A stretch of 19,906 bases of DNA, from the NCBI GenBank assembly GCA_902795095.1, contig CADBKB010000012.1:1-19906 (forward strand), in the 5' to 3' direction. The position numbers were made by a program, and so were the translations under genes. Positions 7,749 to 14,973 of the stretch are shown piece by piece (the stretch's first letter is position 1; every line of letters begins with the position of its first letter). Below the pieces are notes generated by a model. It did not search any database. It saw nothing but the letters and a program-made list of their open reading frames with translations, and was not told the DNA's origin. Origin of the DNA: Oscillospiraceae bacterium (GTDB taxonomy: Bacteria > Bacillota_A > Clostridia > Oscillospirales > Oscillospiraceae).

Positions 7749-9483
7749 CCGGATCACCTGCTTTCTGTTGGGTCTCGGCGACCTCGCGGTAGATCTCGCA
7801 GCGCGCCATGAGCTCGTCGTGGCTGCCGCAGTCGTTGATGCGGCCGTTGTCCATCACCACGATCATGTCCGCGTCCTGCACGGAGCTGATGCGCTGGGCG
7901 ATGATGATTTTGGTGGTGTCCGGGAGCGTTTCGCGCAGCGCTGCACGCAGCAGCGCGTCGGTGCGGGTGTCCACGGCGGAGGTGGAATCGTCCAGGATCA
8001 GGATCTTCGGGTCCTTCAGCAGGGCCCGGGCGATGCAAAGCCGCTGGCGCTGGCCGCCGGAGACGTTGGCGCCGCCCTGCTCGATGTGGGTCTCATACCC
8101 GTCGGGGAAGGCGCGGATGAATTCATCCGCCTGGGCCAGGCGGCAGACCTGTTCCAGCTCCTCCAGGGTGGCGTCGGCCTTGCCCCAGCGCAGGTTTTCC
8201 GCGACGGTGCCGGAGAACAGCACGTTCTTCTGCAGCACCATGGCCACCTGATTGCGCAGGGTCTCCAGGTCGTAGCGGCGCACGTCGATCCCGCCGACGC
8301 GCACGCTGCCCTCGGTGACGTCGTACAGACGGCAGATGAGCTGGGTCAGAGTGGTCTTGCCCGCGCCGGTGCCGCCGATGACGCCCACCGTCGCCCCCGA
8401 GGGGATGTGCAGATCGATGTCCTCCAGGGCGAGGTTCCGGGCCTCGGCGCCGTACTTGAAGCTGACGTGATCGAAGTCCACGGCGCCGTCGGGCACGGCC
8501 GTCACGGCGTCCGGCGGACTGACGATATCGCTTTTCTCGTCCAGCACCTCGGTGATGCGCCGGGCGGCCTCCATGGACAGGGTGATCATGATGAAGATCA
8601 TGGAGAGCATCATCAGCGACATGAGGATCTGGATGGAGTAGGTCAGCAGGCTGACCATGTTGCCCAGGGCCAGCTTGACGCCGCCGGAGCGGATGATGGC
8701 CTTGGCGCCGAACCAGGCGAGCAGCATGTTGCAGGTATAGATGGCGCCCTGCATCAGCGGGGAATTGAGGGCCACGATCCGCTCGGCCCGGGTGAACTCG
8801 GCGCGCAGCCGGTCGGAGGCCGCGCTGAAGCGCGCGCGCTCATAGTCCTCGCGCACGAAGCTCTTGACCACGCGGATGCCCTTGATGTTCTCCTGCACGG
8901 AGGCGTTCAGATCGTCGTACTTGCGGAACACCCGGCGGAACATGGGCGAGACCGTGCGGAAAATGAGGAAGAAGGCCACGGCCAGGATCGGGATGACGCC
9001 GGCGAAGACGAAGGCCAGCGAGCCGCCGGAGACATAGGCCATGGCGAAGGCGAACACCAGCATGAGCGGCGCGCGCACCGCGATGCGGATGATCATCATA
9101 AAGGCGTTCTGCACGTTGGTCACGTCGGTGGTGAGGCGGGTGACCAGCGAGGCGGTGGAAAACCGGTCGATGTTGGAGAAGGAAAATTCCTGCACCCGGT
9201 AGAACAGATCCCGGCGCAGATTCCGGGCAAAGCCGGCGGCGGCGATGGCGCTGTTGCGCCCGGACAGCACGCCGCAGCTCAGCGAGGCCATGGCCAGCAC
9301 CACCAGCGTCAGGCCGTAGCGGGTGATGACGTCCATCCCGCAGCCGGCGGTGATTTCGTTGATGAGCTTCGCCGTCACCAGGGGGATGATGCACTCAAAC
9401 ACCACCTCCAGGGCGATATAAACCGGAGAGGCAATGGCATATTTTTTGTACTCCCGGATACACGAGAGCAGATGTCGGAGCAT
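7738..9483 (-). CDS. ABC exporter half-transporter, degenerate-site subunit
   Basis: First gene of a two-gene exporter operon; 581 residues from the ATG at 9483 (AAAGGG upstream). The transmembrane domain covers about 1-310. The ATPase has Walker A GGTGAGKT (370-377), a canonical VSGGQ signature (474-478) and Walker B ILILD (494-498). The residue after Walker B is D499 instead of the catalytic Glu, and the switch-loop His is replaced by Q530 in IIAQRISSV. The same pair of substitutions marks the degenerate subunit of heterodimeric exporters such as TM287/288. It therefore almost certainly pairs with the downstream subunit, which keeps Glu and His. An open frame extends 47 codons upstream across repeat DNA but has no start signal. 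I see no convincing promoter; the region upstream is full of hairpin repeats. Confidence 0.94.
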   Translation of the reverse strand: MLRHLLSCIREYKKYAIASPVYIALEVVFECIIPLVTAKLINEITAGCGMDVITRYGLTLVVLAMASLSCGVLSGRNSAIAAAGFARNLRRDLFYRVQEFSFSNIDRFSTASLVTRLTTDVTNVQNAFMMIIRIAVRAPLMLVFAFAMAYVSGGSLAFVFAGVIPILAVAFFLIFRTVSPMFRRVFRKYDDLNASVQENIKGIRVVKSFVREDYERARFSAASDRLRAEFTRAERIVALNSPLMQGAIYTCNMLLAWFGAKAIIRSGGVKLALGNMVSLLTYSIQILMSLMMLSMIFIMITLSMEAARRITEVLDEKSDIVSPPDAVTAVPDGAVDFDHVSFKYGAEARNLALEDIDLHIPSGATVGVIGGTGAGKTTLTQLICRLYDVTEGSVRVGGIDVRRYDLETLRNQVAMVLQKNVLFSGTVAENLRWGKADATLEELEQVCRLAQADEFIRAFPDGYETHIEQGGANVSGGQRQRLCIARALLKDPKILILDDSTSAVDTRTDALLRAALRETLPDTTKIIIAQRISSVQDADMIVVMDNGRINDCGSHDELMARCEIYREVAETQQKAGDPDEA

Positions 9484-9521
9484 AAACCGCACCCTTTCTG
9501 AAGAATGATTTGATAATAACG

Positions 9522-9760
9522 CGCCGTAGGGGCGCATGCCTGCCATGCGCCCGAGCACGCCGATTTGACGGAGGGGCGTCGTTGGTTTTGCGTGGGTGCG
9601 CTGCAGGCGGGCGGATGTGGGCATCCGCCCCTACGGGATTGCTGTGTTTTGAAGGCCGTTCGTAGGGAGGCGTCCCCTGACGCCTCCGTTTGGCATTTCC
9701 GATACTATGGGAAACCATACAAATCCGGCGCAGGCGGGAGGGGCAAGCCCCTCCCCTACG
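9522..9760. repeat. Cluster of four GC-rich hairpin repeats sharing a CCGTAGGGG motif
   Basis: The 290-bp gap between the ABC operon and icd holds four hairpins: 9530-9552 (9-bp arms, GGGCGCATG), 9609-9630 (9-bp arms, GGGCGGATG), 9666-9687 (9-bp arms, GGAGGCGTC) and 9736-9755 (8-bp arms, GGGAGGGG). Each is flanked on one side by CGTAGGG or its complement CCCTACG, at 9524, 9629, 9661 and 9753. No gene is supported here. The pattern looks like a nested or degenerate family of short palindromic repeats. They may double as terminators for icd, but T-tracts are missing. Confidence 0.7.
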
Positions 9761-9773
9761 GATACGAAAGGAA

Positions 9774-10979
9774 TTACGCCTCCAGGCGGGAACGGATGGC
9801 GGACAGGAATTCGCGGGTGTTGACGGCGCGGACCCTGGACGGGTCGTCCACCAGGCCCACCAGGTCCTTGGTCATGATCCCGGCGTCCAGGGTGTCCAGG
9901 CAGGCCTTCTCCAGACGGTCGGCAAAGGCCTGCAGGGCCTCGATGCCGTCCTTTTCGCCGCGCTTGCGCAGGGCGCCGGTCCAGGCGAAGATGGTGGCCA
10001 TGGGGTTGGTGGAGGTCTCCTCGCCCTGGAGATAGCGGTAGTAATGGCGGGTGACGGTGCCGTGGGCGGCCTCATATTCGACGGTGCCGTCGGGAGCCAC
10101 CAGCACGGAGGTCATCATGGCCAGGGAGCCGAAGGCGGTGGAGACCATGTCGCTCATCACGTCGCCGTCGTAGTTCTTGCAGGCCCAGATGAAGCCGCCC
10201 CGGGAGCGGATCACGCGGGCCACGGCGTCGTCGATGAGGGTGTAGAAATAGGTGATGCCCAATTCCTCAAATTTTGCGCGGTAGGCCTCGAACTCCTCCT
10301 CGAACACCTTCTTGAACTCGCCGTCGTAGACCTTGGCGATGGTATCCTTGGTGGAGAACCAGAGGTCCTGCTTCGTGTCGATGGCGTACTGGAAGCAGGC
10401 CCGGGCGAAGGAGCGGATGCTCTTGCGCAGGTTGTGGGCGCCCTGCCAGACGGCGGGACCGTCCACCTTCTGCACAAGCAGGGTCTTTTCCTGGCCGCTC
10501 TGTCCGCGGAAGGTCAGGGTGCACTCGCCGGGCTCCTCGGTCACCATGTCCACCGCCTTGTACACGTCGCCGTAGGCGTGGCGGGCGATGGTGATGGGCT
10601 TTTGCCAGTTGCGCACCACGGGCCGGATGGAATCCAGCACGATGGGGGCGCGGAACACGGTGCCGTCCAGGATGGAGCGGATGGTGCCGTTGGGGCTTTT
10701 CCACATCTCGGTGAGCTGGGGATATTCCTCCATGCGCTGCCGGTTGGGGGTGATGGTGGCGCACTTGACGGCCACGCCGTACTTCTTGGTGGCCAGGGCC
10801 GCATCCACGGTCACCTGGTCGCGGGTTTCGTTGCGGTGCAGCAGGCCCAGGTCATAGTATTCGGTTTTCAGATCCACAAAGGGAAGGATCAGCTCGTCCT
10901 TGATCATTTTCCACAGGATGCGGGTCATTTCGTCGCCGTCCATCTCCACGATGGGGGTGGTCATTTTGATTTTTTCCAT
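9774..10979 (-). CDS. icd: NADP-dependent isocitrate dehydrogenase, type II (IDH1-like)
   Basis: Oxidative decarboxylation of isocitrate to 2-oxoglutarate with NADPH formation, feeding glutamate synthesis. The 401 residues resemble the homodimeric eukaryote-like IDH rather than the E. coli Icd type. Visible signatures are PIVEMDGDEMTR at the N-terminus, CATITPNRQRMEEY, the MWKSPNGTIRSIL substrate loop, IARHAYGDVY, GGFIWACKNYDGDV for metal and substrate binding, and the coenzyme motif AAHGTVTRHYYRY. The ATG at 10979 has AAGGA six bases upstream; seven extra upstream codons are open but lack a better site. The gene starts 1 nt after the aconitase stop codon, so the two are surely cotranscribed and probably translationally coupled. 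No citrate synthase is present in the window. Confidence 0.96.
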   Translation of the reverse strand: MEKIKMTTPIVEMDGDEMTRILWKMIKDELILPFVDLKTEYYDLGLLHRNETRDQVTVDAALATKKYGVAVKCATITPNRQRMEEYPQLTEMWKSPNGTIRSILDGTVFRAPIVLDSIRPVVRNWQKPITIARHAYGDVYKAVDMVTEEPGECTLTFRGQSGQEKTLLVQKVDGPAVWQGAHNLRKSIRSFARACFQYAIDTKQDLWFSTKDTIAKVYDGEFKKVFEEEFEAYRAKFEELGITYFYTLIDDAVARVIRSRGGFIWACKNYDGDVMSDMVSTAFGSLAMMTSVLVAPDGTVEYEAAHGTVTRHYYRYLQGEETSTNPMATIFAWTGALRKRGEKDGIEALQAFADRLEKACLDTLDAGIMTKDLVGLVDDPSRVRAVNTREFLSAIRSRLEA

Positions 10980-10980
10980 G

Positions 10981-13230
10981 TTATCCTTCCCTTTCTGCAC
11001 GGAATTTGTAGTGATTCATGAGGCAGCCGTCCAGCAGGATCTGCCGCTCCTCGGCGGTCAGACCGATGACATACAGCCGCAGGGGCTCCACGGCGCCGTC
11101 CCGGCGCAGGAGCCTGGCCGGATATTCCTCCTGCCCGGCGGCAATGCCGGCGCGCAGGTCCGGGATGAACACGAGGTCGCCCGCCTCGGCGGAGAAGCTC
11201 GCGTCCGGGTCCAGGGTGAAGGGGACCATGCCCCAGTTGATGCAGTTGGAGCGGTAGCGCTTGGTGGCGTAGCTGTAGCAGATGTTGGCCAGGCCGCCCA
11301 GCACCCGCTGGCAGGAGGCCGCCTGCTCCCGGGCCGAGCCGTCGCCGGGCCGGTTGGCAAATACGCAGGAGCCGAGCTGGGTGTTTTCCAGCAGCCTGTC
11401 GGCGTCGCCAAGGCTTGCCAGGGCCTGCCGCAGCTCCGCGGGCGCCTTGCCGGCGCGGCGGGCCGCCTCTGTCTTGGCGACGGCCTTGGCCCTGCCCACG
11501 TACTCCGGCACCCGGCGCGAGAGGGTGAATTCCGCCAGGCGCAGGGGGTTGGAGCGGTAGGAGGAGGTCTCGCCGGAGGGGATCAGCTCGTCGGTGGTGG
11601 TGACGGGATCCCGGATGACCGCCGCCAGCTCCACGAGCAGGTTGTCGCTCATGGGATACATGGCGGGCCAGTCGGTGATGTTCGGGCCCATGATGAGCTC
11701 GGTATCCGGCTGGGGATGTCCGAAGCCGTTGTAGACCCGGCGGTCGTAGGCGCTGGAATCGTAGTGGTAAGGATGGCGCACGGGCGCGTAGTCGAAGTCC
11801 GTGGCGGGGGTGATGCGGCCGCCGCACGCCGCCGTGGCGGCGATGGAGCGGGCGTCCATCAGGCAGACGCCGGCGAACTGGCCCTCACCGGGCTTGGAGC
11901 CCTCGCGGTTGGGGAAGTTGCGGGTGGTGTGGCGGATGGACAGGCCGTTGTTGGCGGGCACGTCGCCGGCGCCGAAGCAGGGGCCGCAGAAGCTGGGCTT
12001 GATGATCGCGCCGGCGGAGAGCAGCTCGCCGGTGGCGCCGATTTTGGTCAGCTCCAGGCTGACGGGCACAGAGGTGGGATAGACCGAGAGGTTGAACGCC
12101 CCGCTGCCCACGGAGCCGCCGGTCAGGATCTGCGCCGCCTCGTCGATGTTGTCGAAGGTGCCGCCGGAGCAGCCGGCGATGACGCCCTGGTCGGCCCACA
12201 CGCCGCCGTCATGGATCTTCGAGCACAGGTCGATCTTCGCCCGGGGCCAGCGGCGTCTGGCCTCCTCCTCCACCTGCGCCAGCAGCTCCGGCGCCCGGGC
12301 CAGGAATTCCCGGATGGGCCAGGCGTTGGAGGGATGGAAGGGCAGGGCGATCATGGGCTCGACCCGGCTCAGGTCGATGTGCACCATGCGGTCGTAGTAG
12401 GCGCCGTTTTCGGGGGCAAGGGCGCAGTAATCCTGCGGCCTGCCGTGGGCTTCATAGAAGCCGCGGGTTTCCCCGTCCGTCACCCAGATGGAGGACAGGC
12501 AGGTGGTCTCCGTGGTCATCACGTCGATGCCGTTGCGGTAGTCGATGGGCAGGCCGGCCACGCCGGGACCGGCGAATTCCAGCACCCGGTTGCGCACGAA
12601 GCCGCTGGCAAAGGTGGCCTTCACCAGGGCCAGGGCCACGTCGTGGGGGCCGACGCCGCGCCTGGGCGCGCCGGTGAGGTATACCAGCACCACCTCGGGG
12701 CACGGGGCGTCCCAGGTGTCGCGCAGCAGCTGCTTGGCCAGCTCCGGGCCGCCCTCGCCCACCGCCATGGTGCCCAGAGCGCCGTAGCGGGTGTGGGAGT
12801 CGGAGCCCAGCACCATGCCGCCGCATTTGGCCATGGCCTCGCGGCCGTAGGAGTGGATGACGGACTGGTTGGCGGGCACATAGATGCCGCCGTATTTCTT
12901 TGCCGCGGACAGGCCGAACAGATGGTCGTCCTCGTTGATGGTGCCGCCCACGGCGCACAGGCTGTTGTGGCAGTTGGTCAGGGCGTAGGGAATGGGGAAT
13001 TCCTTCATCCCGCTGGCTCTGGCCTGCTGGATGATGCCCACATAGGTGATATCATGGGAAAGCATGGCGTCAAATCCGATGCGAAGGTTTTCCGGATCCC
13101 GGGAGCGGTTGTGTGCCTGGAGGATGCGCCAGGCCATGGTGCGCTTTCTCGCCTCGGCGGCGGGAACGTCGTACGCGTCCACAGGCGCGCCGTCGACCAG
13201 CCAGACGCCGCGTTCGTGCAGTGTAATCAA
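10981..13230 (-). CDS. Aconitase-family hydratase (YbhJ type), probable aconitase
   Basis: Predicted [4Fe-4S] hydratase that would interconvert citrate and isocitrate, cytoplasmic. From the TTG at 13230 it has 749 residues, close to E. coli YbhJ (about 750). Aconitase landmarks are LGSDSHTRYGALGTMAVGEGG (about 141-161), cluster cysteines C354 in AGCSGGTFDN and C415/C418 in FCGPCFG, and a C-terminal swivel-domain motif GDGSAREQA followed by YRSNCINWGMVPF. A TTG start is chosen because it opens MITLHERGVW, has AAGGGGG about nine bases upstream and follows a promoter. The open frame extends 116 codons further through repeats and the promoter itself, so that extension is not coding. Adjacency to icd argues for true aconitase activity, which for this family is an inference. 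Confidence 0.9.
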   Translation of the reverse strand: MITLHERGVWLVDGAPVDAYDVPAAEARKRTMAWRILQAHNRSRDPENLRIGFDAMLSHDITYVGIIQQARASGMKEFPIPYALTNCHNSLCAVGGTINEDDHLFGLSAAKKYGGIYVPANQSVIHSYGREAMAKCGGMVLGSDSHTRYGALGTMAVGEGGPELAKQLLRDTWDAPCPEVVLVYLTGAPRRGVGPHDVALALVKATFASGFVRNRVLEFAGPGVAGLPIDYRNGIDVMTTETTCLSSIWVTDGETRGFYEAHGRPQDYCALAPENGAYYDRMVHIDLSRVEPMIALPFHPSNAWPIREFLARAPELLAQVEEEARRRWPRAKIDLCSKIHDGGVWADQGVIAGCSGGTFDNIDEAAQILTGGSVGSGAFNLSVYPTSVPVSLELTKIGATGELLSAGAIIKPSFCGPCFGAGDVPANNGLSIRHTTRNFPNREGSKPGEGQFAGVCLMDARSIAATAACGGRITPATDFDYAPVRHPYHYDSSAYDRRVYNGFGHPQPDTELIMGPNITDWPAMYPMSDNLLVELAAVIRDPVTTTDELIPSGETSSYRSNPLRLAEFTLSRRVPEYVGRAKAVAKTEAARRAGKAPAELRQALASLGDADRLLENTQLGSCVFANRPGDGSAREQAASCQRVLGGLANICYSYATKRYRSNCINWGMVPFTLDPDASFSAEAGDLVFIPDLRAGIAAGQEEYPARLLRRDGAVEPLRLYVIGLTAEERQILLDGCLMNHYKFRAEREG

Positions 13231-13287
13231 GAAAGAGTCCCCCTTTTGCGGGCAGATTGCCCCTTTTACATTTTTATCATAACGTAT

Positions 13288-13316
13288 ATTATAGCATTCC
13301 CGCCCCGATTGCGCAA
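13288..13316 (-). promoter_or_regulatory. Promoter of the aconitase-icd operon
   Basis: On the minus strand a perfect TATAAT (13288-13293) lies 17 bp after TTGCGC (13311-13316, a poor -35 match). The -10 box is about 58 nt before the TTG start codon. A small GGGCA/TGCCC hairpin (about 13250-13262) lies in the leader before the ribosome binding site. No operator is obvious. Confidence 0.6.
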
Positions 13317-13578
13317 CCAAAAGGGCCTGCTCCAACAGGCAATTTTCCCGCCCTCCCCGCGCCGGTTTTCCGGCAATTTGCCCGAAAAACCAATCTATGC
13401 CCCCGCCTCCATGCAGCCGCCGCGACCCATGGCCCCGAAACAAACCGCCCCGCAGGACACATCCGTCCCCACGGGCGTGGTGGATGACGAAAGCCCGCAG
13501 GGAGGCGTCCCCAGACGCCTCCGTGCGCGCCGATTTGACCGGCGGAGATCCGGCGGGCTTATGGGTTCTTCGGGACAT
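13317..13578. other. Non-coding stretch between the lipoprotein terminator and the aconitase promoter
   Basis: No start with a ribosome binding site or recognisable protein is seen on either strand. The stretch carries small inverted repeats (GCCTG/CAGGC near 13328-13343; GCCGG/CCGGC near 13360-13374), the hairpin repeat at 13501-13522 and a CGATTTGAC word at 13531-13539. That word also occurs at 9561-9569 in the other repeat cluster. Confidence 0.5.
13501..13522. repeat. Second copy of the GGAGGCGTC hairpin repeat
   Basis: Arms GGAGGCGTC and GACGCCTCC (9 bp, 4-nt loop) are identical to those of the hairpin at 9666-9687, and the loops differ by a single base. The shared CGCCGATTTGAC word lies close to both copies' surroundings. 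It is evidence for a dispersed repeat family. Confidence 0.7.
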
Positions 13579-13608
13579 AAAAATCCCTCCGGCGGATTGC
13601 CGGAGGGA
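13579..13608 (-). terminator. Rho-independent terminator of the lipoprotein gene
   Basis: A 10-bp stem (13584-13593 with 13599-13608, 5-nt loop) is followed on the minus strand by TTTTT (13579-13583). It lies 16 bp after the lipoprotein stop codon, a textbook intrinsic terminator. Confidence 0.88.
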
Positions 13609-13623
13609 AGATGCTGTGCCGGA

Positions 13624-14451
13624 TCAGTTGAGCTTTGTATAGCCGGAGAGGTCGGGCAGCTGGAACAGCTCGTCGGGGACGTCGCCGGAGATGGACTTGA
13701 TCACGTTGGTGGCCTCCAGCTCGGTCTCGCCGGTGTGGGTCTGGGTGTAGATGGCAAACACGTCGCCGTCGCGCAGGAAGAAGCGCTCGATCACATAGTT
13801 GCCGCCCTCCTCGCTGCCGGTGATGTACTCATAGTAGTCGTACTCGGCGCTGTCGCCGGCGTCGTCGCTGTAGAAGGGAACGACGGCCTTGCCGGTGCCC
13901 CGGAGGCTGCGGGCCTTGATGTTGACGCCCTGGGAAATGGCGTTTTCCATGTTGGTCTGGGCGTTGGCGAGGGAGCTCGTCATGTCGTATTCCGTGTAGG
14001 ATTTGGCGTCGGTGTTGATGGAATAGATCATGCCGTTGATGGCATAGGACAGGGAGGATTGATTCTTCTGATAGGCGTCCACGCCGCGGTTGGCCTCGGT
14101 CACCTCGGCCTTGATGCCCAGCACGTAGGTATCATAGACCTGGATATAGCAGTTGGTGGCCAGCAGATCCAGATAGGGGCACTTGGGCATATCCTGCAGG
14201 CCCAGCCAGGCGTAGGGATTCACCTCGGCGGCGGGCGCGGTATCGGACTCGGCCGTCTCGGACGCAGCAGGCTCGGATTCAGCCGCCTCGGACTCGGCAG
14301 CCTCGGGCGCGTCCTGTCCGGCTTCGGCGGACTCGGCCGTCCCGGCGTCGGCGGTCTCCGGCTTGTCCGTCTCGGGCGTCTTGCTTCCGCAGCCGGCCAG
14401 CAGGGCCAGCACCATGGTCAGCGCCAGGAGCATCAGCAGCAGTTTTTTCAT
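13624..14451 (-). CDS. Lipoprotein of unknown function with acidic low-complexity linker
   Basis: 275 residues. A type II signal sequence ends in the lipobox LAGC, giving lipidated C21, so the protein is anchored to the outer face of the membrane. Residues about 22-78 are almost entirely A, E, S, P, T and D, a spacer that would lift the folded part through the cell wall. The globular part (about 79-275) has many Tyr, Asn and Asp residues and an AINGMIYSINTDAKSYTEYD segment. I do not recognise a family; it could be a small ligand-binding or surface sensor domain. The ATG at 14451 is preceded by AAGGA at nine bases. It has its own promoter and terminator and appears monocistronic. Confidence 0.85.
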   Translation of the reverse strand: MKKLLLMLLALTMVLALLAGCGSKTPETDKPETADAGTAESAEAGQDAPEAAESEAAESEPAASETAESDTAPAAEVNPYAWLGLQDMPKCPYLDLLATNCYIQVYDTYVLGIKAEVTEANRGVDAYQKNQSSLSYAINGMIYSINTDAKSYTEYDMTSSLANAQTNMENAISQGVNIKARSLRGTGKAVVPFYSDDAGDSAEYDYYEYITGSEEGGNYVIERFFLRDGDVFAIYTQTHTGETELEATNVIKSISGDVPDELFQLPDLSGYTKLN

Positions 14452-14496
14452 GTCATTTCATCCTTTCCGTAGCAGGGTATGCGTGTGATTGCCTAC

Positions 14497-14524
14497 AGTA
14501 TAGCATATTTTCGCGTTTGTGCAA
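14497..14524 (-). promoter_or_regulatory. Likely promoter of the lipoprotein gene
   Basis: On the minus strand TATACT (14497-14502) has TTGCAC (14519-14524) 16 bp upstream. The -10 box is 45 nt before the ATG. The -35 match is only moderate. Confidence 0.5.
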
Positions 14525-14534
14525 TGCGTTTTTA

Positions 14535-14813
14535 TTATTTGCTTCTGTACAGGAAGGTGACCACCTGGGCCCGGGTGCAGCCCCGGTTCGGGCTGAAGGT
14601 GCTGGGGCTGGTGCCGGTGGTGACGCCCTTCTCCAGGGCCTCCCGGGATTTGTCGATGTCGTTGTAGTTGTCCTCGAAAAACAGCATGGACCACTTGCAG
14701 CTGTTGGCCCGGCGGATGGGGGCGGCGGGGGTCCCGAGGGCGCCGGCGGGGAGGGCGCCGGCCAGCAGCGCAGCAATGAGGACAATACATACAAGGGTTC
14801 GGACAGTTCTCAT
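14535..14813 (-). CDS. Small secreted protein with a single SLH-like motif
   Basis: 92 residues. A signal peptide (about 1-26, RTVRTLVCIVLIAALLAG core, small residues before a likely cut after ALG) is followed by a short region and one C-terminal S-layer-homology-like motif: EKGVTTGTSPSTFSPNRGCTRAQVVTFLYR. SLH domains bind secondary cell-wall polymers, normally as three tandem copies in much longer proteins. Here only one is present and the protein ends directly after it. It is either a genuine mini-protein or the remnant of a larger surface protein. Its intact signal peptide, ribosome binding site (AAGGAG about eight bases before ATG 14813) and promoter favour expression. Confidence 0.75.
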   Translation of the reverse strand: MRTVRTLVCIVLIAALLAGALPAGALGTPAAPIRRANSCKWSMLFFEDNYNDIDKSREALEKGVTTGTSPSTFSPNRGCTRAQVVTFLYRSK

Positions 14814-14845
14814 AGCGACGCTCCTTCCTGCGGGATTCTGCCTCT

Positions 14846-14875
14846 ATGATAGCACAGGCGCGCCGGGGTTTGCAA
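14846..14875 (-). promoter_or_regulatory. Promoter of the small SLH-motif gene
   Basis: On the minus strand TTGCAA (14870-14875) and TATCAT (14846-14851) are separated by 18 bp, 32 nt before the ATG. It is divergent from the queH promoter. Confidence 0.6.
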
Positions 14876-14909
14876 GAAAGGAAATGTTTTCCCCCCGCGC
14901 CTAAATTGC

Positions 14910-14938
14910 TTGTATCGCGGCGGAATTTGTGTTATTAT
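14910..14938 (+). promoter_or_regulatory. Promoter of the queH operon
   Basis: TTGTAT (14910-14915) and TATTAT (14933-14938) with a 17-bp spacer, about 35 nt before the queH start codon. It lies in the divergent intergenic region shared with the SLH-motif gene. Confidence 0.6.
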
Positions 14939-14973
14939 AAATGATACAGGACTATGCCCGGGAGGTGATGCGG

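Noticed and set aside
5676..7811. Very long open frame on the plus strand opposite the ABC genes
   Set aside because: Its translation is a His/Gly/Val/Asp-rich composition typical of the antisense of GC-rich genes. It has no family motif and lies entirely over well-supported genes on the other strand. The same applies to plus-strand frames at 108-683, 741-1616, 1965-3683, 3895-5679, 7582-9501 and 9690-11021.
9484..9530. Promoter for the ABC exporter operon
   Set aside because: A TATTAT-like box is present near 9513-9518, but no acceptable -35 sequence lies 16-18 bp upstream; that position falls in a hairpin repeat.
9522..9760. CRISPR array
   Set aside because: The repeated units are hairpins of differing sequence at irregular spacing, not near-identical direct repeats with uniform spacers, and no cas gene is present.
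13231..13578. N-terminal extension of the aconitase reading frame by 116 codons
   Set aside because: The extension crosses a perfect TATAAT promoter, hairpin repeats and the neighbouring terminator, has no homology to the family, and makes the protein longer than its relatives.
10900..14472. 1190-codon open frame on the plus strand
   Set aside because: It spans the antisense of the aconitase gene, a repeat-bearing intergenic region, a terminator and the lipoprotein gene, with low-complexity translation and no ribosome binding site. It is an artefact of high GC content.
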